Source of the DNA: Lachnospiraceae bacterium
Lineage (GTDB): Bacteria; Bacillota; Clostridia; Lachnospirales; Lachnospiraceae
Assembly: GCA_023663945.1 (NCBI GenBank)
Contig: JAMPGL010000017.1
Location: forward strand, 1-64,000
Reading direction: 5' to 3'
DNA length: 64,000 bases
The number at the start of each line of letters is the position of its first letter. Position 1 is the stretch's first letter. The notes beneath the pieces were generated by a model, which worked only from the letters and a program-made list of their open reading frames with translations, was not told the origin of the DNA and searched no databases. Positions 1 to 10,213 of the stretch are shown here, piece after piece. The translations under genes were made by a program, and so were the position numbers.

Positions 1-5
1 CAGTC

Positions 6-33
6 GTCAAGGTCATGCAAGCATGACTTTGAC
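6..33. repeat. Hairpin downstream of addA
   Basis: GTCAAGGTCATG and CATGACTTTGAC form 12-bp arms with one mismatch around a CAAG loop. The hairpin follows the 54-bp repeat that ends addA. It could fold in addA mRNA, but no clear T-run follows, so I do not call it a terminator. The left part may lie outside the window. Confidence 0.5.
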
Positions 34-47
34 TCGTTGCTCGCGGG

Positions 48-101
48 AATAAATCTCCATACAAGCGTCCGTCCTCCAACTACCCTTTACCACATTAAAC
101 C
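48..101 (-). repeat. 54-bp dispersed repeat, copy 1
   Basis: This stretch matches 37617-37670 in inverted orientation over 54 bp with one mismatch. Read on the minus strand it begins GGTTTAATGTGG, and the TAA inside that start is the stop codon of addA, so the repeat abuts the gene end exactly. As in the second copy, a palindrome unrelated in sequence follows. Confidence 0.8.
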
Positions 102-3100
102 GAAACTTCCTTCCCCAGCGCAAAGGAATAAATAATCTTCTCAACAACTTCCTTCCCGGTAAGCTTTTCAAGCGCCTCCTTATAATAATCAAGCTGAACC
201 TGATACCGTCTTATCAGCTCTTCCGGCTCATTGACCGCATCAGTCTTATAATCAGCCACTACAATTTTCCCCTGCTCCTCAAAAAAAACGTCAATGATTC
301 CTTGGATTAATACCTGCTCCGTATCCGGACAGTTCTCGTCAAGCCTCTTTGCCGGAAGCCCCATGACAAAAGGCTGTTCACGCCAAAGTTTCCCCTGACT
401 GTCCGCCTTCCTCATCCGCTTTGCCAGACTGCTTTCCAAAAACCTTTTAACTTTCGGCACAGAAATACTGTTCCTCCACTGTTCGCTGAGCCGTTCCTCT
501 TTTACAAATAAATCAAGTTGGCGGTTAATCTCTTCCTCCACCCGCCCCTCACCGACAGCTTTCATATCAAGCAGTTCCATCACCTTATGGTACGCGCTTC
601 CGCGATCTGTACCTGACATTCCATCCCGGCTGCTGATAAAAGCAGGAATATAAGGAACTATCTCCGGTTCTTCAAACATCTCTCTGGTAAATGCCTGATT
701 TCCCCGGGCGCTTCCCACACCATCTATTGACTCATCAAGTCTATTTTCTAATTCTTTTGTTCCTGCATGCATTGCCTTCTTTTTCAGTTCCGACACTGTT
801 GTTTTGACAAATAACCCCGACAAATACTGGTAAGGGTAGGTTTTCCCAAATTTTTCCGACAAACTCGTCATTATCTGTTGACTCACTTCCCCTACAAGTA
901 AACGCTGTTTTCTTTGCAGTTCCTCCGCCGCACCTTCTACATCTTGCATAAGAAGCTGCTCCGGGCGCAGTAGTTGTATATCCGGCTGGCAGGGCAACAA
1001 AAAATCCAGATAGCAGGAAGCCCCAGCCAAAGCAGAAAATGCCGTCCTTCTATGCTTCTCGTATCCAATCGGAAGCTGTTTGTCTCCCTGATTTTCCTTC
1101 TGTCTTTCCCTCCAGTTCTCTTCCTGATTGTCTTCCCGTCCTTCTCTTCTGCTCTCTCCCCAATTTTCTTCTTGCCTTTCCCCCCAGCTCTCTTCCTGAT
1201 TATCTTCCCGTCCTTTTCCCCTGCCCTCTCTACAATTTTCTTCCCGACTTTCCTCCCAGCTCTCTTCTTGGCTTCCTCTCTGATATTTCTGTTTTTCCTC
1301 TTCCAAAAGCCTTCGACTCTGAAGTTCTTCCTCAAATTTATCCGCGTCAGGTGTCATTGCCGTAAGAATCAGCTTTTCTCCGGCTCTGGTCATTGCCACA
1401 TAGAGCACACGCATTTCTTCCCCCAGCGCATCCAGTCTCATTTTCAACGCTACTGCGCTCTTTTTCAAGGTTCTGCTTTGAATGCGGAGCGCACTGTCAA
1501 CGTAATCCACGCCGATTCCCATGTCCACATCCGCAATTAAGCGGCTGGTTGTATCCTGCATGTTAAACCGCTTTGCAAGCCCTGATACAAAGCATACCGG
1601 AAATTCCAGCCCTTTACTCTTATGGATGCTCATAATCCGAACAACATCGGCATTCTCATCCATCACATCCGCTTCCCCGTAATCTACTTCATATTTTTCA
1701 AGCTGTTCCACATAACGCAAAAAATGAAATAATCCGTAATAGCTGGTCTGCTCAAAGGAAGCCGCCCGGGTCAGAAGCATTTCCACATTTGCCCTTCGCT
1801 GTTCGCCGCCCGGTCTGGCAGTCACATAATCCAAATATCCCGTATCTGTCAAAATCTCCTGTATCAGCTTGTGAATCGGGGTATATGCTGTTTTTCTCCG
1901 GTAACGTGAAAGCCACGCCAAAAAAACCTGCACCTTTTCCTTCCGTTCCCCTTCATAATTCCGGAGAAGCTCATACAACGGCACCGCCTTATCTTCCGCC
2001 CGGATTTCCGCAATCTCATCCTGACTGAAGCCTCCAAAATAGGATTGCATTGTGCCGTACAAAGGAATGTCCTGATAGGGATTGTCAATCACATGAAGAA
2101 GCTGCAAGAGCGCCTTGATTTCCGCCGTCTGATAATATCCGGTGCGGGATGCCACATAAACCGGTATTCCTTCCTTTTCCAGAATCTGCTTAAATTCATC
2201 CGCCCAGCCGGAGGTTGTACGAAGCAAAATTGCCATATCCCGGTAGCGCACAGGGCGGAGCTTCCCACTTTCCCGGTCTGTCACCTGCAAAGTCCCATAC
2301 AGCTTACGGATCTTTTGAGCAACCGCCGCTGCTTCCTGCTCTCTCACCGAAAGTGATGAAGACTCGTCTTTTCCTACAATAAGATATTCCGTGCGATACG
2401 GATCCTCTCCCTTCCCCTCAGCACTTTCCGTAAGTCCGCCTTCAAAAGCTCCCGCCCCACGAAATTCGGCATCCAATGTTTCTTTCTCCAAAGCTCCTTC
2501 GTCCTGCATTCCGGCATCCACTGCTTCCTCCCCGGAATCTCCTGCCTCGGGGAACTCTGCTCCCGGATAAAGCGCCGCCTCTTCATCGTATTCCACGCCC
2601 CCAAGCCCTTTCCCCATAATCTGGGAAAAAACGGCGTTTACACTGGATAAAACCTGATGCCGGCTTCGGAAATTTTTATGCAAATCCACACGCTGGCAAG
2701 GACCGTCGTCTATAGAATAACACCCGTATTTCTCCATAAAAAGCTCTGGTCTTGCCAGACGAAAGCGATAAATACTCTGCTTCACATCGCCTACCATAAA
2801 CCGATTATACTGTTCCTCCTCTTCGCCGGAAATACTCTTTAAGATTAGCTCCTGCACCAGATTACTATCCTGATACTCGTCAATCAAAATTTCCTTGAAG
2901 TGCTGGCGGTATTCTCTTGCCGCCTGCGACGCAGCAAATCCGCCCTCCTGCGTCCGTTCCAACAGAATTTGGAGGGCAAAATGTTCCATATCGTGAAAGT
3001 CAATGATATTGTCTCTCCGCTTCCGCTCATCCAGCCGCATCTTGTAGAGCAGTACCAGAGAAAGAAGCTCCGTAACTGCCGCGGATGCCTTTTGCATTCG

Positions 3101-4078
3101 TTCCAATGCCTGCTGCATGGAAAGTGCAAAATAAGTGTTCCGAATATCTTCCACTCCTTTTTTGATATTCTTCCGAATCTGTTGAACTCTTTCCCTAAGC
3201 AGAGGATTCACCGTATCATCCTTTTTAGAAGGAAGCCTTCCGAAAGCAACTGTCTCAAAACGGGCAGAAAAGTCCGATAAACGCTCCGCGTCAGAAAGCT
3301 TTTCCAGCATTTCCTGTTCCTTTTCAAGAAGTTCCCCGTACATATAAGGACCGTCAGGCCTTAAGGAAATAGAAACAGCCTCCTCCATATCCCGTTTCCA
3401 CTCCTGTGTCATTGTCCGGATATAGGAGACGAGAAATTGACACCACGGTATATTTTCCATTTCAGTAACACTTGATATTTTATATTCTTCTCTGCATTGA
3501 CCAATCCAGTCTTCCGGAAACGGATAGCTCATAGAGAACTCATAGAGTCTGGTTAGATATTCTTCCAGCATCTGGTCATTACTGCTTCCTGCAAAGTATT
3601 CCACGCAGTCTAAGAACTCTGTCCGCCCCTCCCTATATTGTTCCTCCAACAGCTCTGCAAGCACATCCTGCTTTAAAAGGGTCAATTCTCCTTCGTCTGC
3701 AATCCGAAAACCGGGATCCAGACCGATATCATTGAAATTATTGCGGAGCAGAAACAGGCAAAAACTGTCTATTGTGGTAATCTGAGCATTATGAAGCAGG
3801 GAAAGCTGCTTTTGAAGGTGAACGTTTTCCGGCTCTTCCTCCAAGGCTTTCCCAAGCGCAATCCCGATTCTTTCCCGCATTTCCGCCGCCGCCGCATTGG
3901 TAAAGGTCACCACCAAAAGACGGTCAATATCCACCGGCGAGACCTTATCTGTGACCAGACCGATAATCCGCTGGACAAGCACTGCCGTTTTGCCGGAACC
4001 GGCGGCCGCGCAGACCAGAATATTTCTGTCACGCAGTTCAATTGCTCTTTGCTGTTCTGGGGTAAATTTCGTTGCCAT
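95..4078 (-). CDS. addA: ATP-dependent helicase/nuclease subunit A (AddA)
   Basis: AddA is the UvrD-like helicase and nuclease subunit of the AddAB complex, which resects DNA double-strand breaks for recombination (the Firmicute counterpart of RecBCD). Near the N-terminus is the Walker A motif AAAGSGKT. Further on come superfamily-1 helicase motifs (DEYQDSN, GDVKQSIYRFR, SIHKSKGLEFP). The C-terminal RecB-type nuclease has GIIDVFFEE and DYKTD. I start at MATKFTPEQQ; a GTG lies 6 codons upstream. The protein is 1327 aa, longer than usual because of an acidic insert around residues 510-560 and a repetitive Arg/Glu/Asn-rich linker around 929-1010. It overlaps addB by 41 bp, so the two are translationally coupled. 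Its stop codon lies in a dispersed repeat. Confidence 0.95.
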   Translation of the reverse strand: MATKFTPEQQRAIELRDRNILVCAAAGSGKTAVLVQRIIGLVTDKVSPVDIDRLLVVTFTNAAAAEMRERIGIALGKALEEEPENVHLQKQLSLLHNAQITTIDSFCLFLLRNNFNDIGLDPGFRIADEGELTLLKQDVLAELLEEQYREGRTEFLDCVEYFAGSSNDQMLEEYLTRLYEFSMSYPFPEDWIGQCREEYKISSVTEMENIPWCQFLVSYIRTMTQEWKRDMEEAVSISLRPDGPYMYGELLEKEQEMLEKLSDAERLSDFSARFETVAFGRLPSKKDDTVNPLLRERVQQIRKNIKKGVEDIRNTYFALSMQQALERMQKASAAVTELLSLVLLYKMRLDERKRRDNIIDFHDMEHFALQILLERTQEGGFAASQAAREYRQHFKEILIDEYQDSNLVQELILKSISGEEEEQYNRFMVGDVKQSIYRFRLARPELFMEKYGCYSIDDGPCQRVDLHKNFRSRHQVLSSVNAVFSQIMGKGLGGVEYDEEAALYPGAEFPEAGDSGEEAVDAGMQDEGALEKETLDAEFRGAGAFEGGLTESAEGKGEDPYRTEYLIVGKDESSSLSVREQEAAAVAQKIRKLYGTLQVTDRESGKLRPVRYRDMAILLRTTSGWADEFKQILEKEGIPVYVASRTGYYQTAEIKALLQLLHVIDNPYQDIPLYGTMQSYFGGFSQDEIAEIRAEDKAVPLYELLRNYEGERKEKVQVFLAWLSRYRRKTAYTPIHKLIQEILTDTGYLDYVTARPGGEQRRANVEMLLTRAASFEQTSYYGLFHFLRYVEQLEKYEVDYGEADVMDENADVVRIMSIHKSKGLEFPVCFVSGLAKRFNMQDTTSRLIADVDMGIGVDYVDSALRIQSRTLKKSAVALKMRLDALGEEMRVLYVAMTRAGEKLILTAMTPDADKFEEELQSRRLLEEEKQKYQRGSQEESWEESREENCREGRGKGREDNQEESWGERQEENWGESRREGREDNQEENWRERQKENQGDKQLPIGYEKHRRTAFSALAGASCYLDFLLPCQPDIQLLRPEQLLMQDVEGAAEELQRKQRLLVGEVSQQIMTSLSEKFGKTYPYQYLSGLFVKTTVSELKKKAMHAGTKELENRLDESIDGVGSARGNQAFTREMFEEPEIVPYIPAFISSRDGMSGTDRGSAYHKVMELLDMKAVGEGRVEEEINRQLDLFVKEERLSEQWRNSISVPKVKRFLESSLAKRMRKADSQGKLWREQPFVMGLPAKRLDENCPDTEQVLIQGIIDVFFEEQGKIVVADYKTDAVNEPEELIRRYQVQLDYYKEALEKLTGKEVVEKIIYSFALGKEVSV

Positions 4079-7000
4079 CTCCGCCAATCTCCTCACTCAT
4101 TCTTCTAAGCAGTTCATCCTCCGGATAAGACGCCAGTACTCTGGTCTGGTATCCCGCCGTTCCCGCCTCAAACTCACAAATCCCCCGGTAAGTACAATAG
4201 GTGCAGGAATTTCTCCCTCCCTGTTCGCAGGGGTTAATCTCTATCTTTCCATTTAAGATTTCTCGTCCAAATTCCCGAATCTTGTGATTGACAAATTGGG
4301 ACACTGTCTCATAATCCTGTCGGTCAATCACGCTGGAACGGGCGGAAAATGTCCCGTCCTTTTTGCGCTCCACCGGAACAATCAGCGATTTATCTGAAAA
4401 GTTCTTATCTAACAGGCTGATGACCTGCTGACTGCTGTTGACCACACCGGTCGTCCGCAGTTCCTTCAGCAATTCCCTGTTCAGCTCCTCCGGACTCAGT
4501 TCCTCTTCCGACCGGATTAAAGGGTCTGCAACATGATAATAGAGCAGCGCCGCCGGAACCACCTCCTTATCCGGATGCTTTGCCGCCGTAATTTCCGCTG
4601 CCACATTCATATAAACCACAAGCTGAAGCTGAAGCCCATAATACAACGCCGCAAGGTCAAATTTCTTGTTTCCGGACTTATAATCAATCACCTTTACATA
4701 GATGTGATCCTCGTCCTCACAGGTGTCGATACGGTCAATTCTTCCCCTAAGCTTCATTTTTTCGTGCTCCGACAGGGCAATGTTCACTGATTCCAGTTCT
4801 TCCACCCTCTGAAAAGACATCTCAAAGGAGGCCGGGACAAAATCCCCCTCCTTAAGCTGTGCCTTTAAGGTACGAATGGTTCTTTTCAGGATTCGATACA
4901 TGCGCTCCGTCATATATTCATAACGGGCGTTACTATACAGTACATTTTCGCCGTACTGCAAGGCGCATTCCTGCAAAGCCTCGTAAAGAAGCTCATCTCC
5001 CTCTTTTTCCGGAAAATCAAACCATGTGAAATTATTTTCGGAAAGCTTTCCTGCAAAAATCTCCAGTACGCCGTGAAAAATGTTTCCTAAATCCACCTGT
5101 TCAAAGCGAAATTCTTCTCTTTCCTTCAATAAAAGACCATATTGCAGAAAATGTGCATACGCGCAGGCGGCGTACCGTTCCAGCCTGCTGACGCTGTTTT
5201 CCAGCATATTTCCGTAAAGAGCCCTGGCTACTGCGCCTGCCAAAGGCTTGTGCCGGTATTGCTCAAAAGCCGCCTGTGCAAGTTTTCCTGCATAACAACT
5301 GTATTTTTCATCCTTTCCATAAAAGTGATAAAGGGAATAAAGCTCCTCTTTTGTAAGCGCGCCATCTCTTCCTCCGGCATACTCCCGAAGTTCTCCCGCC
5401 AAAACCGAAAGCCCGTCCCGTTTTCCGGTCATCTCGTCAAATGCATTGGTAAAAGCAGCCCTCTCCACCTTGATTTCCGGAAACAGTTTTTCGATCCGCT
5501 CAACCAGATACGAGGGGCGGATGCTCTTCCCCTGACTGCTGATTCTGGAAAAGGACAGATACAGGCACTGTGCAGGCTTGGTGAGGTTCATATACAGATA
5601 AAGGCGTTGTGTGTACATCTGCTGGCGCGGTGTCGGCGCCAGCTCAAATTCTGATTCCTGCAAAAACTCCCTGTCAATGTCGGAAATAATTCCGCCTTTG
5701 GAGCTTCCTTTTGGGATATTTCCATCGTTGACTCCTAAGAAAAACAAAACCTTTACCTGTTTCAAACGGCTTCGTTCCATATCTCCCACTACAATTCGGT
5801 CAATGCTCCCCGGAATCAGCCCTACCTCAATCTCTCCAAATCCTGCATCCAATATTTCCGCAAACTCCTGCAAAGTCATAGGTTCCTCGTCGAGCAGGGC
5901 GATAATCTGCTCCAGCAATTCCATGACCAGCCGGTAAATCTGAGCATACTCTCTTGCGCGCTCCGGCTCTCCCGCCGCTTGAAATTCCTGCTCGTATACC
6001 GCAAGCTTTTCCTGAATCCGTCCCGCCACAATAAAGTCATATAAGGTTCTCACCAATTCGCCTGCCGTTTTCTTCCTTTCAAGAAGCGGGGCAATCTGCT
6101 CCATAATCCGCTCGCGCATGGCGTTCAGCTCTTCCAAAGCCCCCTCCTCACGGCTCCGCACAAAGGTCTGGCTATAGCGCTTCCTCCCTTTTATTCCGCA
6201 GGCAAGCACGTAATTTTCCAGGCGGTCAATCTCTTCAGGCGCAAAATCCATCAGTCCACAGCGCAGATAATGAAACACCGTCTCATAAGTAAAATCCCGA
6301 ATCACCATCTTAAGGGCGCTTCGTATGTACTCAATCAGAGGATTTAACCGGAGGCTTCTTGTCCGGTCAAGGAAAAAGGGAATATCGTAGATAAGCCCCT
6401 CTCTCTCAAAATAATCACCGTAGGTCTCCAAATCCCCTGTCACCACCGCTATGTCCCGATAGCTGTACCCTTGTTCCAAAACAAGCTTCTTAATCTGAAT
6501 GCAAGTCTTTTGTACCTCCGCCGCCGGGTTCACCGCCTCCCGCAGATGAATAGATGTCACACTGCCCTTATAGGGAACGGCAGGATAACGGAATAAGTTC
6601 TGCTCCAAATGCGCCAATTCCTTATTGTCCTGAAACCGTGGAAGCGGATGATATTCCATATAAATATCATCTGTTCTTTTAATCCCTGCTTCTCTGGCAA
6701 ACCGGCAAAGATCCCCTACGGTCTTCTTGCTGAGGTAAAATAGTTCTTGTTCTCCGACTATTTGAAATGGATTTTCCCGTATATCAACCGTTATAGAAAC
6801 TATGACTTGTTCAGTCAATCTCAAAAGTTCCTGAATCAGGCGGTACTGAATCGGTGTAAAGCCGGTAAAACCATCAAAAACAATGACGCTCCCCTTTACA
6901 ATTTCGGATTTTCTTACCGCTTCTGTCAAAAGCTCCAAGGTTCCTTCCGTTGTAATAAATCTGTCCTGAATGTAATCCCGAAATCCCCCATAAATGATTT

Positions 7001-7478
7001 CCAAATCCTTCAATTTGCGGTGCAGCGCGCCCCGTTTCTTTGCATATTCCGCTAATTCTCCCGTCTGCTCCACCGAAATGCCGTATTGCATAAACTCAGA
7101 GACCGCCGACTTTACCTCATGGATATAACCGATTTTATTTAAATTCTTTCCGATCACCGGCATCTTTTCTTTCAGCCCGGAGGCCACCTTGCGGAGCACC
7201 AGACTCTTACCGGTATCATCCAGAACCGGTTTCGATCCATATCCTGTCTCCTCAAAAATACGATGTGCCAGTCTGCCGAAGCTGAGCACATCGATATTCA
7301 TAATACCGCCCCGGGGGCTTGCATTTACCAAGTCAACCTGCGTCTGCATGGTAAACTGATCCGGAACCAGAAACAGAAAATTCCGTTCCGGTTCCCGTTC
7401 CGCCCACTCTACGGTCAATTCATGCAGTTTTCGGCTCTTTCCCGAACCGGAGCCTCCAAAACAAAATCGTAAGCCCAA
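4038..7478 (-). CDS. addB: ATP-dependent helicase/deoxyribonuclease subunit B (AddB)
   Basis: AddB partners AddA in double-strand break processing and supplies the second nuclease and the Chi-recognition side of the complex. The N-terminus has the Walker A motif GGSGSGKS. The C-terminal nuclease shows DYKSG and QLQLVVYM. One Cys in YAACAYAHF and three in SCTYCTYRGIC match the iron-sulfur ligands of this family. At 1146 aa it is of normal length. The start is TTG: AGGAGGTG lies 7-8 bases upstream and no ATG is in reach. It follows the HAD gene by 12 bp and overlaps addA, giving a HAD-addB-addA transcription unit. Confidence 0.95.
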   Translation of the reverse strand: MGLRFCFGGSGSGKSRKLHELTVEWAEREPERNFLFLVPDQFTMQTQVDLVNASPRGGIMNIDVLSFGRLAHRIFEETGYGSKPVLDDTGKSLVLRKVASGLKEKMPVIGKNLNKIGYIHEVKSAVSEFMQYGISVEQTGELAEYAKKRGALHRKLKDLEIIYGGFRDYIQDRFITTEGTLELLTEAVRKSEIVKGSVIVFDGFTGFTPIQYRLIQELLRLTEQVIVSITVDIRENPFQIVGEQELFYLSKKTVGDLCRFAREAGIKRTDDIYMEYHPLPRFQDNKELAHLEQNLFRYPAVPYKGSVTSIHLREAVNPAAEVQKTCIQIKKLVLEQGYSYRDIAVVTGDLETYGDYFEREGLIYDIPFFLDRTRSLRLNPLIEYIRSALKMVIRDFTYETVFHYLRCGLMDFAPEEIDRLENYVLACGIKGRKRYSQTFVRSREEGALEELNAMRERIMEQIAPLLERKKTAGELVRTLYDFIVAGRIQEKLAVYEQEFQAAGEPERAREYAQIYRLVMELLEQIIALLDEEPMTLQEFAEILDAGFGEIEVGLIPGSIDRIVVGDMERSRLKQVKVLFFLGVNDGNIPKGSSKGGIISDIDREFLQESEFELAPTPRQQMYTQRLYLYMNLTKPAQCLYLSFSRISSQGKSIRPSYLVERIEKLFPEIKVERAAFTNAFDEMTGKRDGLSVLAGELREYAGGRDGALTKEELYSLYHFYGKDEKYSCYAGKLAQAAFEQYRHKPLAGAVARALYGNMLENSVSRLERYAACAYAHFLQYGLLLKEREEFRFEQVDLGNIFHGVLEIFAGKLSENNFTWFDFPEKEGDELLYEALQECALQYGENVLYSNARYEYMTERMYRILKRTIRTLKAQLKEGDFVPASFEMSFQRVEELESVNIALSEHEKMKLRGRIDRIDTCEDEDHIYVKVIDYKSGNKKFDLAALYYGLQLQLVVYMNVAAEITAAKHPDKEVVPAALLYYHVADPLIRSEEELSPEELNRELLKELRTTGVVNSSQQVISLLDKNFSDKSLIVPVERKKDGTFSARSSVIDRQDYETVSQFVNHKIREFGREILNGKIEINPCEQGGRNSCTYCTYRGICEFEAGTAGYQTRVLASYPEDELLRRMSEEIGGDGNEIYPRTAKSN

Positions 7479-7490
7479 AAAAGCACCTCC

Positions 7491-8300
7491 TTAAAGAAAA
7501 GGAATCATTTCTTTTACCGAATCAAAAATCAGGTGCGGAATCACGCTCGATTCCTCTGCATCTTCCAGCGAAGCCTCCCCGCTCAGCACCAAGATTCCGG
7601 TATATCCGTTGTTTACGCCTGCCGCCACATCCGTATACAGCCGGTCGCCCACCATTGCCGTGCGGCTTTTGTCCACTCCGGCACGTCCTGCAAGATAATC
7701 CATAATATCTCCGTTAGGCTTTCCCACAATATGATCCGGATAACGGAATGTCGAGGCATGAATGAACGCGTGAATCGCCCCGGCATCCGGGATAAATCCT
7801 GTTTCGGTGGGGCAGTTATAATCCGGATGCGTGGAAAGGTAGGGAAGTCCTTCCCTCACCAAATCACAGACCCTGCACAGTTTTGCATAGGTGAGAGAAG
7901 TGTCAAATCCTACCACCACCGCCTCCGGCGCCTGTTCGTCCAGCCGGATTCCCTCCTGCTCAAATTCCTCCCTAAGAAGGTCATTGCCCAAGAGAAAAAC
8001 CCGTTTATCCGGAAAATTTCTTTTCAGGTAGGCAATCATTGCCTGCCCCGAAGTGACAATTTGGGACTCATCGATGATAAGCCCCATTCTTCCCAGCTTA
8101 TCTATGTACGCCTGTGGGTTTTTGGAGGAATTATTGGTAAGGAATATGTACTGTTTTCCTTTTTCTTTCACTGCCCGCAAAAATTCCAAAGCCCCCTCAA
8201 TCCATCGCTCCCCGAGATAAACGGTTCCATCCATGTCCAGCGCAAAGCACCGAATATCCTTTAATATTTGCTTCTTGTCTGTATTTCTCTCCGGTATCAT
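7491..8300 (-). CDS. HAD-IIA family sugar/nucleotide phosphatase (NagD-like)
   Basis: This 269-aa cytoplasmic hydrolase belongs to the HAD-IIA group (NagD / 4-nitrophenylphosphatase type), which removes phosphate from small metabolites. Motif I is ALDMDGTVYLG (about residues 19-29), motif II LTNNSS, motif III GKPNG, and motif IV GDRLYTD. The cap domain lies between motifs II and III, as in subclass IIA. The physiological substrate cannot be told from sequence. An AGGAGA site sits just ahead of the ATG. It is the first gene of the apparent HAD-addB-addA unit, though no functional tie to DNA repair is evident. Confidence 0.85.
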   Translation of the reverse strand: MIPERNTDKKQILKDIRCFALDMDGTVYLGERWIEGALEFLRAVKEKGKQYIFLTNNSSKNPQAYIDKLGRMGLIIDESQIVTSGQAMIAYLKRNFPDKRVFLLGNDLLREEFEQEGIRLDEQAPEAVVVGFDTSLTYAKLCRVCDLVREGLPYLSTHPDYNCPTETGFIPDAGAIHAFIHASTFRYPDHIVGKPNGDIMDYLAGRAGVDKSRTAMVGDRLYTDVAAGVNNGYTGILVLSGEASLEDAEESSVIPHLIFDSVKEMIPFL

Positions 8301-8391
8301 AAATCTCCTGCCTTCTAAACTTTTCCTGCCACATTCAATCTGTAAGCCTGCATCTTTGCCGCTCTATCTGACCTTGTCAGATACGCGGGAA

Positions 8392-10167
8392 TTATATTTC
8401 CCTTGTAGCTTCTTCCAGCCAAGCCAGCTCTTTTCCCTCAAAAAACGGCGTCAGCTTTTCACAGACCTGCCGATGGTAATCGTTCAGCCATTCACGCTCC
8501 TGCTCGGTAAGCTGGTTAACGTTCACCCCGTCCAAATCAATGGGAACCCATGTAAGATTCTCAAAACACATAAACTGTCCAAATTCATTCTTCTCATCTT
8601 TACGGCAGAGAAGCTCATTTTCAAGCCGGATTCCATGACTTCCTTCGATATAAATGCCCGGCTCGTCAGTGGTCACCATTCCTTCCTCCAGCACGGCGCC
8701 AAGGGGTCTGCCCTCCTCAATATTCCACCGGAAGCTGTTGGGTCCTTCATGCACATTGAGCAGATACCCTACTCCGTGCCCGGTTCCATGCTTATAGTCC
8801 AATCCCTGTTCCCATAACACCTCTCTTGCCCGTATATCCAAATTGAAGCCTCTGCATCCATAAAGAAAACGCGTGTTATATAACCGCATCATGGAACGCA
8901 GAACCAGCGTAAAATGATATTTCATCTCCGCAGTCACCGGACCGAGCACAAAGGTTCTTGTAATATCGGTGCTTCCCTCCGAATAGTGCCCGCCGCTGTC
9001 CACCATCAAAAGCCCCTGAGGCTTAAGTTCCGCACAGCTTTCCACCTTTGCGCTGTAGTGAATGATTGCTCCGTTGGCTCCATAGGCGCAGATGGTTTCA
9101 AAGCTGGGCTCAATAAAGTTTGCCTGCTCCCTGCGGAGCTGTTCCAAATATTCCCCTGCGCTTACTTCTGTCATGGGGATTTCCCCTACATTCCTTTTCA
9201 GCCAGAACATAAAACGAGTAACCGCCACCGCATCCTTCAAATGCGCCTTTCGCAGATTCTCGATTTCTACCTGATTCTTTACTGCTTTCATCAATGCGGT
9301 AGGATTCGGTCCGTCTACCACTTCCATATCCCCGGCAAGGGTCTTGTACAGACGATAGTTAATCCTCTCCCTGCACACCAGCGCCTTTTCCCCGTGAAGC
9401 CTTGCTGTATAATCGTAAATATCGCTGTAAGGGCGCAGCGTCACCTTATTTTCTTTTAAGTAAAAGCTCACTTCACTTTTGTCGGCAAAAAGAAGCGCCT
9501 CGTCCATGCGGATTACTGCATAAGCAAGAAATACCGGGCAGTAATCCACATCGCTTCCTCTTAGGTTAAAAAGCCATGCAATATCGTCCAGTGTAGTCAA
9601 TATATGTACATCCGCGCCCCTCTCCTTCATCTGCTCCCGCACTCTGGCAAGCTTCTTTTCCACGGATTCCCCGCAGTAGCACTCTTCCAAAATATACACG
9701 GGATTTGCCGGCAGATGCGGGCGGTCCTTCCAGATTCCTTCCGCCGGATCCATATCCCAGACAATTCTTCCCTGTTTCCTTTTAAGAATCGCTTCGTAAT
9801 CCTGAGCTTCCTTTGCCGGAATCACCCTGCCGTCAAAGCCCAGCGTCTGTCCCGTATGCAAAACCTTTTCCAGATATTCCTTTATGGAAGGAACCTCCGG
9901 CTCTCCCATCTTCATCAATTGAATCTGTGTACCGGCAAGCTCCCTGCCCGCCTGAATAAAATATCTTCCGTCTGTAAAAAGCGCCGCCTCTGACTCCGTC
10001 ACTATCAATGTTCCCGCCGAGCCTGTAAAACCGCTGAAATATCGGCGCACTGCAAAAAAATCACTGACATATTCACTGTCATGATAATCCGAAGTGGGAA
10101 TCAGACAGCAGTCTACCCCCGCCCGTTTCATAACATCTCTTAACCTGCTCAATCGCTCTTCTATCAT
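8392..10167 (-). CDS. Xaa-Pro aminopeptidase (M24B family, long form)
   Basis: Aminopeptidase P removes an N-terminal residue next to proline from peptides and uses two metal ions. The 591-aa protein has two N-terminal creatinase-like domains and a C-terminal pita-bread catalytic domain. Visible metal ligands are the two Asp of VDSGGHYSEGSTDITRTF, the His of HGTGHGVG, and the Glu of TDEPGIY and IRLENEL. The start is MIEERLSRL because GGAGGCGG lies 4 bases upstream and a consensus sigma-A promoter ends about 45 bp upstream, inside the longer open frame. It is cytoplasmic and probably a single-gene unit. Confidence 0.92.
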   Translation of the reverse strand: MIEERLSRLRDVMKRAGVDCCLIPTSDYHDSEYVSDFFAVRRYFSGFTGSAGTLIVTESEAALFTDGRYFIQAGRELAGTQIQLMKMGEPEVPSIKEYLEKVLHTGQTLGFDGRVIPAKEAQDYEAILKRKQGRIVWDMDPAEGIWKDRPHLPANPVYILEECYCGESVEKKLARVREQMKERGADVHILTTLDDIAWLFNLRGSDVDYCPVFLAYAVIRMDEALLFADKSEVSFYLKENKVTLRPYSDIYDYTARLHGEKALVCRERINYRLYKTLAGDMEVVDGPNPTALMKAVKNQVEIENLRKAHLKDAVAVTRFMFWLKRNVGEIPMTEVSAGEYLEQLRREQANFIEPSFETICAYGANGAIIHYSAKVESCAELKPQGLLMVDSGGHYSEGSTDITRTFVLGPVTAEMKYHFTLVLRSMMRLYNTRFLYGCRGFNLDIRAREVLWEQGLDYKHGTGHGVGYLLNVHEGPNSFRWNIEEGRPLGAVLEEGMVTTDEPGIYIEGSHGIRLENELLCRKDEKNEFGQFMCFENLTWVPIDLDGVNVNQLTEQEREWLNDYHRQVCEKLTPFFEGKELAWLEEATREI

Positions 10168-10213
10168 TTTCCGCCTCCATGCCATAACCGCTTTTCGTTT
10201 CCTGTTATAGCAA

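Noticed and set aside
974-1540. Plus-strand open frames opposite addA (188 and 108 codons)
   Set aside because: They are the complement of the Arg/Glu-rich repeats in addA. Their Phe/Leu/Pro/Ser-rich text is a shadow of that codon use, with no ribosome site.
7533-8264. 243-codon plus-strand frame
   Set aside because: Fully antisense to the HAD phosphatase, which has all motifs of its family.
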